Shown piece by piece: positions 26,401 through 37,476 of a DNA stretch of 64,000 bases (position 1 is the first letter of the stretch; each line of letters opens with the position of its first letter). Origin of the DNA: Larus michahellis. Taxonomy: Eukaryota > Chordata > Aves > Charadriiformes > Laridae. The translations under genes were made by a program, and so were the position numbers. The stretch covers positions 1,081,001 to 1,145,000 of the forward strand of contig NC_133911.1 of NCBI RefSeq assembly GCF_964199755.1. Reading direction: 5' to 3'. Under the pieces are notes generated by a model that was not told the DNA's origin, did no database searches, and saw nothing but the letters and a program-made list of their open reading frames with translations.

Positions 26401-27689
26401 CTCGTGAAGCGGAGACGAGCCAGGGAAGGCAGCCAAGCCTGTCCCAGGAGAGCCCATCCCTGCTCAAGAGCAGAAGCACGTCGGAGCCTCTTTGTTGTCT
26501 GCTGATGAGAGGGAGCGTGACAGCCCCTTGGAGGTGCCACTGCCACTGCAGAGCTTGCCGGGACACAGCAGGACCTCATTGCCACAGCGGCGCAGGGCCG
26601 AGACGACTGGCATGGTCAGGACAGTGGTGGGAGCTTGCGAGGATGCTGTTTTTCAGCCGTGCAGTGCTGCCAGGACAAAGATGGCGGCGCTGAGACAGAG
26701 CACCGCCAAGGTGCAGGCTCCGTCCAAGTGAAAGGCTCTTCCTCGGTGGGAGAGATGGGGACGAGATGGGAGAGAGGGTGAACCAAAGCAAAGGGACGGG
26801 CTCTGGAGACTGGGAGAAACAGCTGCAGATGCTAAAAATGTTGGAACACATCTCCCCGTCCAAGCTGAATCCCAAACCAGCGCCGATTTGCAGCACTCCT
26901 GCCGTCCCTGCCACTGGGAGCAGGCTGGGAGCAGCACGAGGAGGTGCCCAGAGCTGGCCCTGCCGAGGAGCAGCCTTCGAACTGATAAGAGGCTGCAAAC
27001 AGTGTCTGAGAGCTCTTCAGGATATCAGCAATGATAAAATTGTTACTATTTAGGAAAGATCCCCAGCTTTTCCATGGGCTGCAGGATGGCACAGGCCATG
27101 CCGGTGTTCGTATGAGGGATCTGCTGCTGCAGACCTGCTTTGGTGGAGAGGTATCAGGTGAAAATACCGTGAGCTGGAACAGCTGAACTGCACCTACATG
27201 GGAAAGTCTGAAACAGGCTCCCCCCGGCACCCTTGAGAAGGCAGATGAAAAAATACGTTGATTCTGGTGAAACCGCCGAAAATAGTTTAAGTGCAACAGA
27301 GGTCTCTTGCACAACCTGAGTCAGGAGACACAGTTTCAGACACCAGGCTTCCAGGGCACCATCCGCTAGAGAAGCAGAGGCATCTTCCAGATCCGGAGCA
27401 GCGCTTGGCTCCAGGGAAAGAGCCCCCGGGAGCCATGTCCCGTGGTGCTGGATCTCAGCCCCTCCGGGAAGAGGGAGAGCAACGTGTATTAAGCTTTGTG
27501 CCAGAGTAGGAAGGCCACTGGAGCGGCTGCTGGGCCACGGCTGGAGCAGAGAGCCTGCCCCCAGCAAGGCAGACCTTGCTACCAGGCAGCAGGTATCATT
27601 TGACCCTCACTAGCCGGGTACCGTGTCTGCCCCCGTCATTTCAGAGGGACAAAGAGAGGAGACTGTCTCTTCCTCCTGAAAGATAAATG

Positions 27690-27830
27690 CCTCCAGATTG
27701 TAGCCACTCGACAGGTCCACTGAAATTCATCAGTTCTGACTTGAAATGAAAGCTGTAATAAATCTCCCCGTTGAATAGGAGATCAAAGGCAGATCATTAG
27801 AGCTCTCGGATTACCCAGTGAGAGTGCACT
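27690..27830. promoter_or_regulatory. Candidate AT-rich regulatory island
   Basis: This stretch of moderate AT content has AGATAAATG, GATCAAAGG (TCF-like) and GATCATTAG. Suggestive only. Confidence 0.2.
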
Positions 27831-28431
27831 TCCATCAGCTGCTGTGCTGCTGGTTCCCCCGTGTCCAGAACGACCCCTTCGACGGTGGAGTTCTGACTTT
27901 AAAGAAAAGGACAGTTTCCCTCAGAAAAGGTCTGGGCTGCGCCCCTCTCCTCTGCCCACCTCTTCCTTCACTGCTCTCAGACCGCTCCGCGTGGCTCGTG
28001 GCCACGTCCGTGGCAGCCACGCTGGTACGAGCTGCTGCACAGCACAGAGGGGGACATTGCTCCCCTGCAGATGACTGAGCAGAAGAGCTCAGTGTTGGCC
28101 CAGCCCTCAGGGGAAGCTCTTCCCCACATTACAAACCTCCTGCATCTTCTTCCCAGGGGAGGAAAATCCTCCCCAAGCTCTGAGAACTATCCCAACTCAG
28201 ATGCCCTCCTCAAGCCGCAAGCCCTGCAACACTTCAGTGGGACCAAGTGTCCGTATCACCCCTGGCTCTAGAAAGACGTGCAAGGACGTTGTGATGATTT
28301 TCCGCTCCACTCTGTGGTGAGTCTCAGTGAAGAGCTCATTGACTTGTGCCCACCAGGGATCAGGAGCAAGCCCTATCAGAGCCTCTTCAAACCCATTTGT
28401 TGGTAGCAGCCTACGATATGGCCATGGTCTT

Positions 28432-28690
28432 AGAATCATAGAATCATAGGATGTGTTGGGTTGGAAGGACCTTTAAAGGCCATCTGGTCCAACCGCCCTG
28501 CAGTCAGCAGGGACATCTTCAACTAGATCAGGTTGCTCAGAGCCTCATCCAGCCTGGCCTTGAGTGTCTCCAGGGATGGGGCCTCCATCACCTCTCTGGG
28601 CAACCTGGGCCAGTGTCTCACCACCCTCATTGTCTTCATGGGCTGCACAGGAAAAGTTGTCCCCCTTCCCTAAATCTGCGTGGGCTAATC
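28432..28690 (-). mobile_element. CR1 LINE 3' fragment
   Basis: It begins with AATCATAGAATCATAGGATG, the reverse complement of a CR1 3' end, and continues with the conserved 3' region. It is close to the copy at 46.5 kb (shared CAGTCAGCAGGGACATCTTC) but in the opposite orientation. The 5' limit around 28640-28700 is approximate. Confidence 0.88.
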
Positions 28691-31419
28691 TCTTCTCTCT
28701 GCTTTGACCATGAGATTCCAAACTCAGCCAGTCCCCTGGGCTTCCTCCTTCCTTCATTTCACCCTCAGTAGCCATCTTCTCAGTGACCCATCCAAGTTGG
28801 TATCTGCTTGTGGGTGCAAGGTAAGGTTATGTAGGAGGAGCAGAAGGTAAAGGAGGCTTCAGACTGGAAGTGGTGACATCCTATCAGCCATACAGCTGCT
28901 TGTCCACCATTCCTGGTGCCTCGGGCCTGCCAGGGATGATCTTCTCCCAGCCTAAGGCTGATCTGCTGAGACAGTTGCACCTGAGCCAGCTGGAGGGATG
29001 CTGGAAAGCAGATACATCGGGGTCAACCCTGATTCTCTAAATGGTTTTATTTCTCTAACAGTGTAAGGCACGTTGGTCATTCCCAATTGCCCTGGCCTGT
29101 GGACCGACCGATTTTCACCAGAACAAGCTGGCAAACATCATCTGACGTCCCTCGCTCCGCAGAGGTGGGAACCACCACTTTGCTCCAAATCCGGGCGCAG
29201 CAGTGCCAGTACTTGGCTCATGGGCTGCCTGGAGGAGGAGGCACGAGGAGGACAGCTGGGGGACATGCGGAAGCCACACGGAGGAGTGAGGTTTATCTCT
29301 GCGCAAAAGGTGGCACTTGACAGAGTGAATTTCATTCCTGGAGAGATATTTTTCTTTTTCCACTGAGACCAGGTTTGCTGAGCTTAGCTCTGAAACGAGG
29401 GACCATAATAAGTCCATTAGCTTCAGAGGAGTTATCCTGAGCACACAGTCCGACCTGTGATCCCTCATTTTACAAAGGGCTAAACGCGGAGAGGACGTAG
29501 TGGTGGAAGTGAGAGATCCTCTCCCATTTTACACACAGGAGGACTTGGCTGTGATGTGAAAATCGGTACCGGGGCTGAAAGCCGGGTTACGTGGGACTTG
29601 TTTCACTGTCTGAAACGTGCGTATGGTGCTGGCAATCGAGTTTCTCACGTTACAGCTGCCCTTCTCTACTGCAGGATGGGGTATGGGGTGTCTTACACTA
29701 AAGGATGTCTGGAGACACATGGTACGTGTGCTGGGGGTGTCCCCTGATGAGGGCAGTCCTGCAGTTGGGTGCCCCGTGATGTACCCGACAACACAAGGTG
29801 TCCTCAGATACAGGGTGCCCCCAGCGTGGGATGTCCTGAGGGTGTGCGTGTTGATACAGGACACTCAGTGCCCTGCAAAGAGACACTTTGGGCTTGATTT
29901 TTCCTAGGTACCGGCCTGGCCAGCTGCTTCCCAGTCTGCAGCTGGGAAGAAGGCAACAAAAAGAGTCCCAGCGTTGGGGTTCCGACAATGAAGAAACAAC
30001 CCTGCAATTTGCAGCTGAGCTCACAGTTTTGGAAACCCTTCTCATGGCTTTTGAAGCGCAAACCGGCACAACACCCCCCACCACCACCACCCCCCCTCCC
30101 CGCCATCGACCAGCTCACCGCCGAGAAAAGCCCACAGCTCTTTGTGTCACCTCCATCGCAGGAGGTTTCCCGGCCCCCTGAGCAAAGCCCCCGCCGGACA
30201 CTCGTGCAGATGAAACTGCTGAGCAAGATCAAACGGGAACCATTCTCCAGGCTCCCCCCCCCGCCTCCTCCAGCTGCCCGGATAATCCCCCAGTCTGAAA
30301 GGGAACCTGAACCCTGAGTGGTTTCGGGCAATGGGAAATGGAGCTGAGCCCCCAAACCCTCTTTGTGCCCGGATAATGGTCACGGTGCCTTACATCCCTG
30401 CGCTGTCCCGCTCCCCGCCGGCACCGGCCGGGAAGATGAGCTCTTGGAGCTGTCACCACTCGGAGCTTCAATCCGGCATAAACCAAACTTTTTGTTTAAG
30501 GTAGTAGTTTAAAAAAAAATAATAAGAAAAAAAAAAAGCAGCGTATGTCTTTGATCTTGAATAAAGCTTTTATCACAGAGCCTTCAGTCCCGGTGAGCAA
30601 AGGGGATTATCTTTCTCTCGCACAAAAGTTCACCTCCTGGTGCAGGTCACGGGAGGAAGATTTCACCGGAGTGGGAGGCGTTTTCTCCGGGGCATTTGCC
30701 CCAAGTCCGGCAGGCAGCCGCTCGCAGGGAAAGCTTTTTATGAGCTAACCTACTGCCTTCAATCCTTTCAGATGCAAAGGGAAGGAAAAAACCCCCACCC
30801 ACGCAAGAAAGAAGCGGGTGCAAACTCCCTGACGATCGCTGCCAGCCTCACTTAGGCAGGAGAGACCTCAGCCCGGCGTCCCGCCGGCTATCCTAACCCC
30901 TAGCAAACAGCCAGGGCTCAAAGAAGTCACCCCGGGCTGTGTCCTGACCCCGAGCCCAGCCTGCATGCTGCCAGAGCATGGGCTGGATTTAGTCTTGTGC
31001 AGGGTACGGTCTGGCTCTGGCCACTGGCTTGTTCCCATGAAGCCACCCCCGTGCCGGGGAGGCTGGTGCCACGAGGGTCAGCTCTTTCCCCACGGACAGG
31101 TTAATGCAAAAGGTGCTGGCTGCCCACGCCACGGGTAAGTGCTTTCATTACCGAGGTCCTGGGCAGCCTCCCTGCCTTCAGCTGCCTGCCCATACCTCAG
31201 GCCGGCAGCGCCGTGGAACGGGATTTACCACCAGTGCCTGGAAGCTGCTGCCTGCTCCCGGCGTCCGGCAAGAGGCAGCAGCACCGGGTCCTGCAGCCCA
31301 GCCGGGAGGGCACGCAGGCACGGCAGGGCTGCCCGAGACGCAGCACCCACCTCCCCAGTCCTACCACAGGCGGGGAGGGAGGGTGCAAGGGGGGGAGTGC
31401 CAAGTTCCCCGCTCCCGGG

Positions 31420-31570
31420 ACATTAATTGAAGTGACAAATACGCCTTGACATCAATTATGTTGCTTTCTTGTTCAGCCAAGAAGTAATTAACTTAAGTGA
31501 AGCAATTAGGTAAACTTATCAAGTGAGGTTTGCAGCACCCTAAGCAAACAGCTAATTGGGCTGTGAAGGG
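31420..31570. promoter_or_regulatory. Candidate enhancer with three NKX-type TNAAGTG motifs
   Basis: TGAAGTG (31428-31434), TTAAGTG (31493-31499) and TCAAGTG (31519-31525) fit the NKX2-type core TNAAGTG on one strand within 98 bases, interleaved with ATTAATT, CAATTA, TAATTAA, CAATTAGG and CTAATTGG homeodomain cores. Confidence 0.38.
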
Positions 31571-32339
31571 AGTGGGGATAAACGGGGATGGGGACCACAC
31601 CCCCAAAGGGGACCTGGGGGTCCCCAGGGGCAGGGGGTGCCGCAGCCATCACTTCAAGGGGCAGATCCTGCAAGACAGGAACACCCAGAGTGACGCATCC
31701 CTCCTCCCCTCCGTGCCCCTGAAACCCCCCGCATCCCGAGCAGGTCGCACCCCCTGCCTCACGGTCCCTCCTGCTTGTCTCGGGACACAGGCGAGAAGAA
31801 AAGACGCAGCCCCGGGGGTCTCCTGAGAGCAGGGGTAGGAAATAAAGCCATCGAAGGGGAACACCACCGTGTACAAGAGACTCAGACACACGGGTCTCAA
31901 AGCGTTTGCTGATAATCGCAGGTGAGGCAGAGGATGGAGAAGACGCCCAGCGATGCTGGACTCCCTGCAGGAAGAGCAAAGACACAGCCGCGTCTCACTC
32001 CCAGCCTCCTACACCAGAGCAGCAAGAGAAAGGGTCGGGATGGTCTGCTGGGACGGATGGTCACAGGGCAACGTCCCATGGGGAGGTGGGACGGTGGCAT
32101 GGAGAGAGGTGCTGGGCTAGGAGTCCCCATGGCCCAGAAACGCTCCTGACAGACCCCTGCTCCCAGGACCCGTCACATTAGAAGAGACTTAAAACTCTGC
32201 CAAAGCTGCCTGGAGAAGAACAACAGAGGGTCACGGCAGCCATGCCACGCGCCAGCCTCCTGTCACGTGTGGAGATGGATGCTGTCCCCCCCCGGGCAGC
32301 GGCTGCATCCATACGCCCATCTGGGTTACGGTCACTTTT

Positions 32340-32610
32340 CAAAGACTCTTTAAGTTTTTTTTTCTCCATGGTGCATCTCGCCCATTTCCCTGTCTTTCAA
32401 GCCAATGAACTACTAAATTTTCAGATTTAATTTGCAGATTTCAGCAGAATCCATGGCACAAGCTTTTAAAAGTTTGCTAAGGTGTCGAATCAAAAGGCAA
32501 TACTATAAATCATTAATGCACCCCTGTGTCGCAACGAAGCTGGAATATTTTAATCACTGAATAATGAAGTCAATACTCACAAATCTCAGCTGTCATTAAA
32601 CGACCTGCGC
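32340..32610. promoter_or_regulatory. Candidate AT-rich regulatory island
   Basis: The palindrome CATTAATG (32511-32518), GATTTAATTTG, TTTTAATCACTG and GTCATTAAACG occur in one AT-rich block flanked by GC-rich DNA. Confidence 0.28.
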
Positions 32611-34092
32611 GCCTCCGCGCACCCGGCAGGAGAGGAAATCTCGCAAGCGGACTGGATTTGCCCACTGGAGGTGCAGCCAGGAGCGCCGCGGCGGCCCCGG
32701 GACACCAGGGGCTGGTTTTTGCAGCCCTGTTTTGTGACGGCCAGTGAGCCAGCGTCCTTCGTGGTACCTGCTCTTCAAGCGGTGTGACTGATAAAAGAAA
32801 TGAAGTCAAGCTAACCCGCTGCATGGCTCCTGGGTAGGAATAACGGTGACCCGAGCGGATTACAGTTTGGACAAGTGAGGGGTTTTCAAAGCGGACACTA
32901 CCCGGCTGCCTGCATTGGTACCACGAGCCCACACTGGGGCTAGTCCAGAGCAGGAATGTCCTGCATCCGAGGCCAGATGCCATCCTGGAGCTGGAAAGGC
33001 CCCGGAGACAGCAGCGTGGAGAAAATCAGAAAGGGCAGATCTGGAAGATGGTGAACAGAAGGCTAAAGGGCAAAGTTAAACCAGCTCCGCAAACGCTGGG
33101 ACGTGCCTGCAGGCAGCGAGAGACGCCGTGTCCCCAGCACAGATGGAGCATGTGGCGTGGAGCCGCAGCAACAGCACGGGGGGAGGATGGTTGGCCCTGC
33201 CAGGGGAAAGGGGGACAGGCGTCAAGCGTCACTGAGTAAGAGCAGCTTCCTCGAAGAAAGGAAACCCCTGGAAGGAGAGCACCAGGCTGGCAAACAGCCA
33301 CGGCCAGCACACACGCTGGTATCTCCTCCTGCCCCCAGTTAGGGTGCTCACCGTGATGCTCAGGTGTGTGGTCCCACTGCTTGTAGGACCTACCTTGTGG
33401 TGTCTTGGACTGTGACAAGCAGCCTGAGGCTCCAAAACTGCAATAGTGTCAGGATGGGGCTGCCACCCAGGCAGACGTCTGGGTACCCGTGGAAACCGCA
33501 AGGTCAGGTTAACATCAGAGGGCCATGAGAGCGGTGTGGTCCAGGATGGAGGGGCCCAGCATTTTGGTACCTCCAAAGCTGGGTCAAAATACCATTCACA
33601 GTAAGATACAGTTGATGGGACCTGTGGGAAGTAGAAGAGGTCAGAAATTGGCCCTACAAAGGTAGGAGCAGTTGTAACAGTGCTGCCACAGGGCTATTGC
33701 AGTGGGCACAGAGCTGGCCCACCCGAACCACGGGAAACATCCATGGCTCTGGAAAGAGCAAATCAAACTACCACACAGCAGAGTTTCTGGATATACGGCA
33801 TAACTGGGAATCAGATATTCTTCCCCCAGGAACAAGGTGAGACAAATTTTCCACCCTGAGTTGTCCTGCTCCATCCCATCTTGGCACTAGGACCACACTG
33901 AAGCCCACATCAAAGGTCTCAGGTTTGGTCCTTTTTTTTTTCTCTAGCGGGAAAATGGATGCAGTGCTCCTGAGATTAGGGTTTACTGCTCTATGCTGCA
34001 GTAGGGAAGCCCAGCCAAAGCCACGGACTCAATCCTTGGTAGAAAAATTAGAGAGATCTGCAAAAAAAAATAACGCAATGACAGATTCGCAG

Positions 34093-34150
34093 AAGAGTCG
34101 AGGTTGGACAGGACCTTGGGAGATCATCTAGTTCAACCCCACCCCCCTCA
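34093..34150 (-). mobile_element. CR1 LINE 3' stub
   Basis: A short piece with GGTTGGACAGGACCTTGGG and GATCATCTAGTTCAACCCC matches the last 50 or so bases of CR1 on the minus strand. Nothing recognisable extends it further. Confidence 0.6.
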
Positions 34151-34820
34151 AATCCTTGCTGTGCCTTTGTCCTCCCAACACGGCAAAGCACTTGGAGATG
34201 CCACACTGGTGTAGACCGTTCATGCTGCAGTGTTTAAAGGGGACAGAGGCACCCAGAGGCAGCCAGCATCCTTCTGTGGGTGACCATCAACAGTGGTCAC
34301 TTCAATACGACTTCTGCTTCACCACGTTTGAAGCCATGACTTCACAGGTGGAGCATCCTGGAGAATACACGTCCAGAGCCATTCCCCTGGACACGGGGGG
34401 CCTGGCAAATGACCTTCAAATTAATTTCAACCCGGGCATCACTCATAGGCTTTGCAGCAGGGTAACAGGGTTTGGCACTCCAGCGCAGATGGCCAGAACA
34501 TTTACTTAAAAGCTGAGGAGGCCGCAGTGCTCCGAAGGGATTTCTTTCCCCACCAGGCTGGTGCAGAAGGGTCTGTGTGGGTGGCAGAGGATTTTCACCC
34601 TTGGAGCATGAGACCGGTCGCCTCTGAAGAGAGGGCCCTGAGCAAGCTGGACCGGTGTGGCAAATCCCATTTACTCATTGATTTTCTTGAAGGATGCTCT
34701 GGAGGAAGCTGGGTGTATGTACTCGTGTGAGCAAGGGATATTAGAGACTCGTGCAGTGAGATTATTACCGACACCGAAGGTCGTTCTCTCCTAAACCCCT
34801 CTTTTCAGGCGTTAACAACT

Positions 34821-34986
34821 TTAAAAGAAAAAAAAAAAAGAAAAAAAAAAATTCTTTGTGCTGGAGATGTCTCAGGCTTCATCACAGCCGAAAGGTTTTT
34901 CTGGGGAAAACTGAGATGAAGTCTCTGTGGATGTGTTCTGCATTATCTGAGCTTGGAAAAACAGGAAAAAAAAAAAAAAAAAAAAA
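34821..34986 (+). repeat. Two poly(A) tracts 110 bases apart
   Basis: A-rich tracts at 34823-34851 (interrupted by G) and 34966-34986 (21 A). No family can be named for the 110 bases between them. They could be tails of old retroposed sequences. Confidence 0.7.
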
Positions 34987-36809
34987 GCTGGGCCGGGGGG
35001 GAAAGCACTCCCTGGTAATACCGTTTGTCATAATCCTCTTCTTCCATCCTCCTGCCCAGCAACAGCCGCTCCGCTCTGCCACTGCTCCTCCTACGAGGCC
35101 GGGCGCTGATGCAGCCTTGCGCGAGAACCCCCTGCTCCCCCCCATCCCCGCTGAGCCTTCGAGAGCAGGTGGGTACCAGGGCACCCCCGCAAGATGCCCG
35201 TCTGGACCATCCCTTGGGCAGGCAGCTGGAAGACTCTGTCGTCCCCCCGCTCCACCCCTCCCCGTTGCCTCCAGGGGAGAGTTTCCAGCTGGTTCCCCCC
35301 CGCAGCCAGCAGCAGGAGAAGGCAGGAGGCACTCGGTCTCAGCAGACAATTCTCCTGGCCACGTTTGCACAGGGGTGGGAGGAGAAACCTGGCCCAGGTC
35401 TGCCCAGCCCACGCAGCGCCGCATACACAGCATGGAGGAAGACCCACCAGAAGAGCACAGCGAAGGCAGGGAGGGACACAGCCCGGCAGGCAGGGCCAGA
35501 AGATAATGGAGCAACCCACCGATGAGCAGAGATCGGCCCCCAAACAAAGACGACCAGAGGATGGGGATGGCTCCCTGCAGTGCAGGGAGGGAGACCCCCT
35601 CGGCCCTCATCACAGGGACCCCAACCCAACCAGCTTCTGCAAGTTAAACCGCCAGGCTCCAGCCCCCAAAGGTTTGTTTGGGGTCTCCAGAGCACCAGCA
35701 GTTTTGTTTCCCCCCAGGACATCCCCCCATCAGCCCCGCAGCACGGTGTGGTGGGCTCACGGAGTGAAGGGCCAAGCCAACAGAGGTGCTCTGGGAGATC
35801 AGGGAGCGCTGGAGACACCAATGTCGCAACCTTACGGACCCAACCAGCGTCCCCAAGGGTCAGCCAGGTCCTAGAACCCCTGTTGGAGTCCATCACCAGC
35901 CAGGGGCTGCAGTCATCCCCCAACCTGCAGCCATTGATCCCAGCTGCTCTCAGACTCTTTCTGCCTCCCATCACAGGAGACAGCTCAGCTGCTTTCACGT
36001 TTAAACCAACGCCAATTAGTCTCCCCTCAAATTACAGGTCTGAGTAATCCCCCACCAGCCCAGGGGAAGCGATTGCTCCTGACAGACCTCTCCCTGCGAG
36101 CACCTGGCATGAGCACGGCCCCAGGAACGGGCTTGTGACACAGAAAAAGGAAATTGTGTTCGATGGCTCTGGCAAGGTGAGCTGCGTGCTCCTGGGAGGG
36201 GGAACTGGAGCTCAGGGTCCCTGCGGGGGCTGCAGAGCTTTGGAGGGGGGACGCAGCCAGGCAGGGACGCAGCAGTCGGCAGCGTGCCAGGCTGCCCCAG
36301 GGCTGCATCCCACGTCTGCTCAGGGACATGGATGACACACAGAGGAGCGCAGGGACCCTGATCACCCCATGGCTTCTCAGAGCCGCTCCAAGATGCTCAA
36401 AATAATCTCTCTGGCATTTGCAACTGTGTGCCAAGTGCTGAATCATCCTTCTGCAATGTTTGCATTAGGCATGCAGGAGTGGTAGAGCCTTTTGCAGTGA
36501 GAAAGGGGAAGGAGAGGACAGGTACCCACACGCAAGCACTGAGAAGTACCAGCCGTAAGGCACTCTGTGCTCCCGGCTCTGCTGGCCCTTCTAAGACTGA
36601 ACAGGAGTGGGGACAGAGCCGGCCCAAGCTTGGCAATCTGTCCCAGAGGGACACATGCGAAGAGAGTTTGGACACACAGCAGGGCTGATGGCTTGGTTTC
36701 TTCAGCGTGAAAGTCACTGTGAACCCCTGAAGCAAGTGCTACCTGTCCTCATCCTCCAGTAGAGCTGTGGGCAGGCCCAACCCCAACTGCGCAAAGCTCC
36801 TGGGATCCC

Positions 36810-37476
36810 ACATCCAATCACCTACCCCAGGGTCCCATCAGCCCCATCAACTCCTGGTTAGCTGTATCACCTACCCCAGGGTACCATCAACTCCTGGTCA
36901 GCTGTGTCACCTACCCCAGGGTCCATCAACTCCTGGTCAGCTGTGTCACCTACCCCAGGGTCCCATCAGCCCCATCAACTCCTGGTCAGCTGTATCACCT
37001 ACCCAGGGTCCCATCAACTCCTGGTCAGCTGTATCACCTACTCCAGGGTCCCATCAACTCCTGGTCAGCTGTGTCACCTACCCCAGGGTCCCATCAACTC
37101 CTGGTCAGCTGTGTCACCTACCCCAGGGTCCCATCAACTCCTGGTCAGCTGTGTCACCTACCCCAGGGTCCCATCAACTCCTGGTCAGCTGTGTCACCTA
37201 CCCCAGGGTCCCATCAACTCCTGGTCAGCTGTGTCACCTACCCAGGGTCCCATCAACTCCTGGTCAGCTGTATCACCTACCCCAGGGTCCCATCAACTCC
37301 TGGTCAGCTGTGTCACCTACCCCAGGGTCCCATCAACTCCTGGTCAGCTGTGTCACCTACCCCAGGGTCCCATCAACTCCTGGTCAGCTGTGTCACCTAC
37401 CCAGGGTCCCATCAACTCCTGGTCAGCTGTATCACCTACCCCAGGGTCCCATCAACTCCTGGTCAGCTGTATCACT
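36810..37476. repeat. 40-bp minisatellite, 16 copies
   Basis: The unit is CCATCAACTCCTGGTCAGCT followed by GTGTCACCTACCCCAGGGTC. Sixteen copies of the AACTCCTGG core are present. Later copies are almost identical, while the first four carry insertions (an extra GCCCCATCA) or small deletions. Three units are 39 bp, having lost one C of ACCCCAGG. Because 40 is not a multiple of 3 and the unit has no stop in any plus frame, long overlapping ORFs appear here (for example 36767-37486); these are artefacts of the repeat. It is intergenic, about 6.6 kb downstream of the ZBTB40 stop. Confidence 0.97.

Larger units (their letters stand above)
15989..28431. other. Intergenic, no gene recognised
   Basis: GC-rich with islands at 16.3, 17.7, 19.7-20.5 and 27.7 kb. 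No CR1 or other repeat family is evident over more than 12 kb, which is a long repeat-poor stretch beside the surrounding CR1-bearing DNA. No ORF resembles a known protein. Confidence 0.55.
28691..36809. other. Intergenic, no gene recognised
   Basis: Contains the CR1 stub at 34.1 kb, the poly(A) tracts near 34.9 kb and the islands at 31.4 and 32.4 kb. GC-rich ORFs at 35.1-36.0 kb (up to 243 codons) show no domain. Confidence 0.55.

Noticed and set aside
33651..33863. A plus-strand stretch of about 68 open codons that looked like an old coding relic
   Set aside because: A stop lies on each side, no family could be recognised, and the minus strand is open as well, so coding origin cannot be supported.
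34882..35613. 243-codon minus-strand ORF and overlapping plus-strand ORFs
   Set aside because: GC-rich shadows on both strands with poly-Lys or poly-Phe from poly(A) tracts. No domain or splice sites of note.
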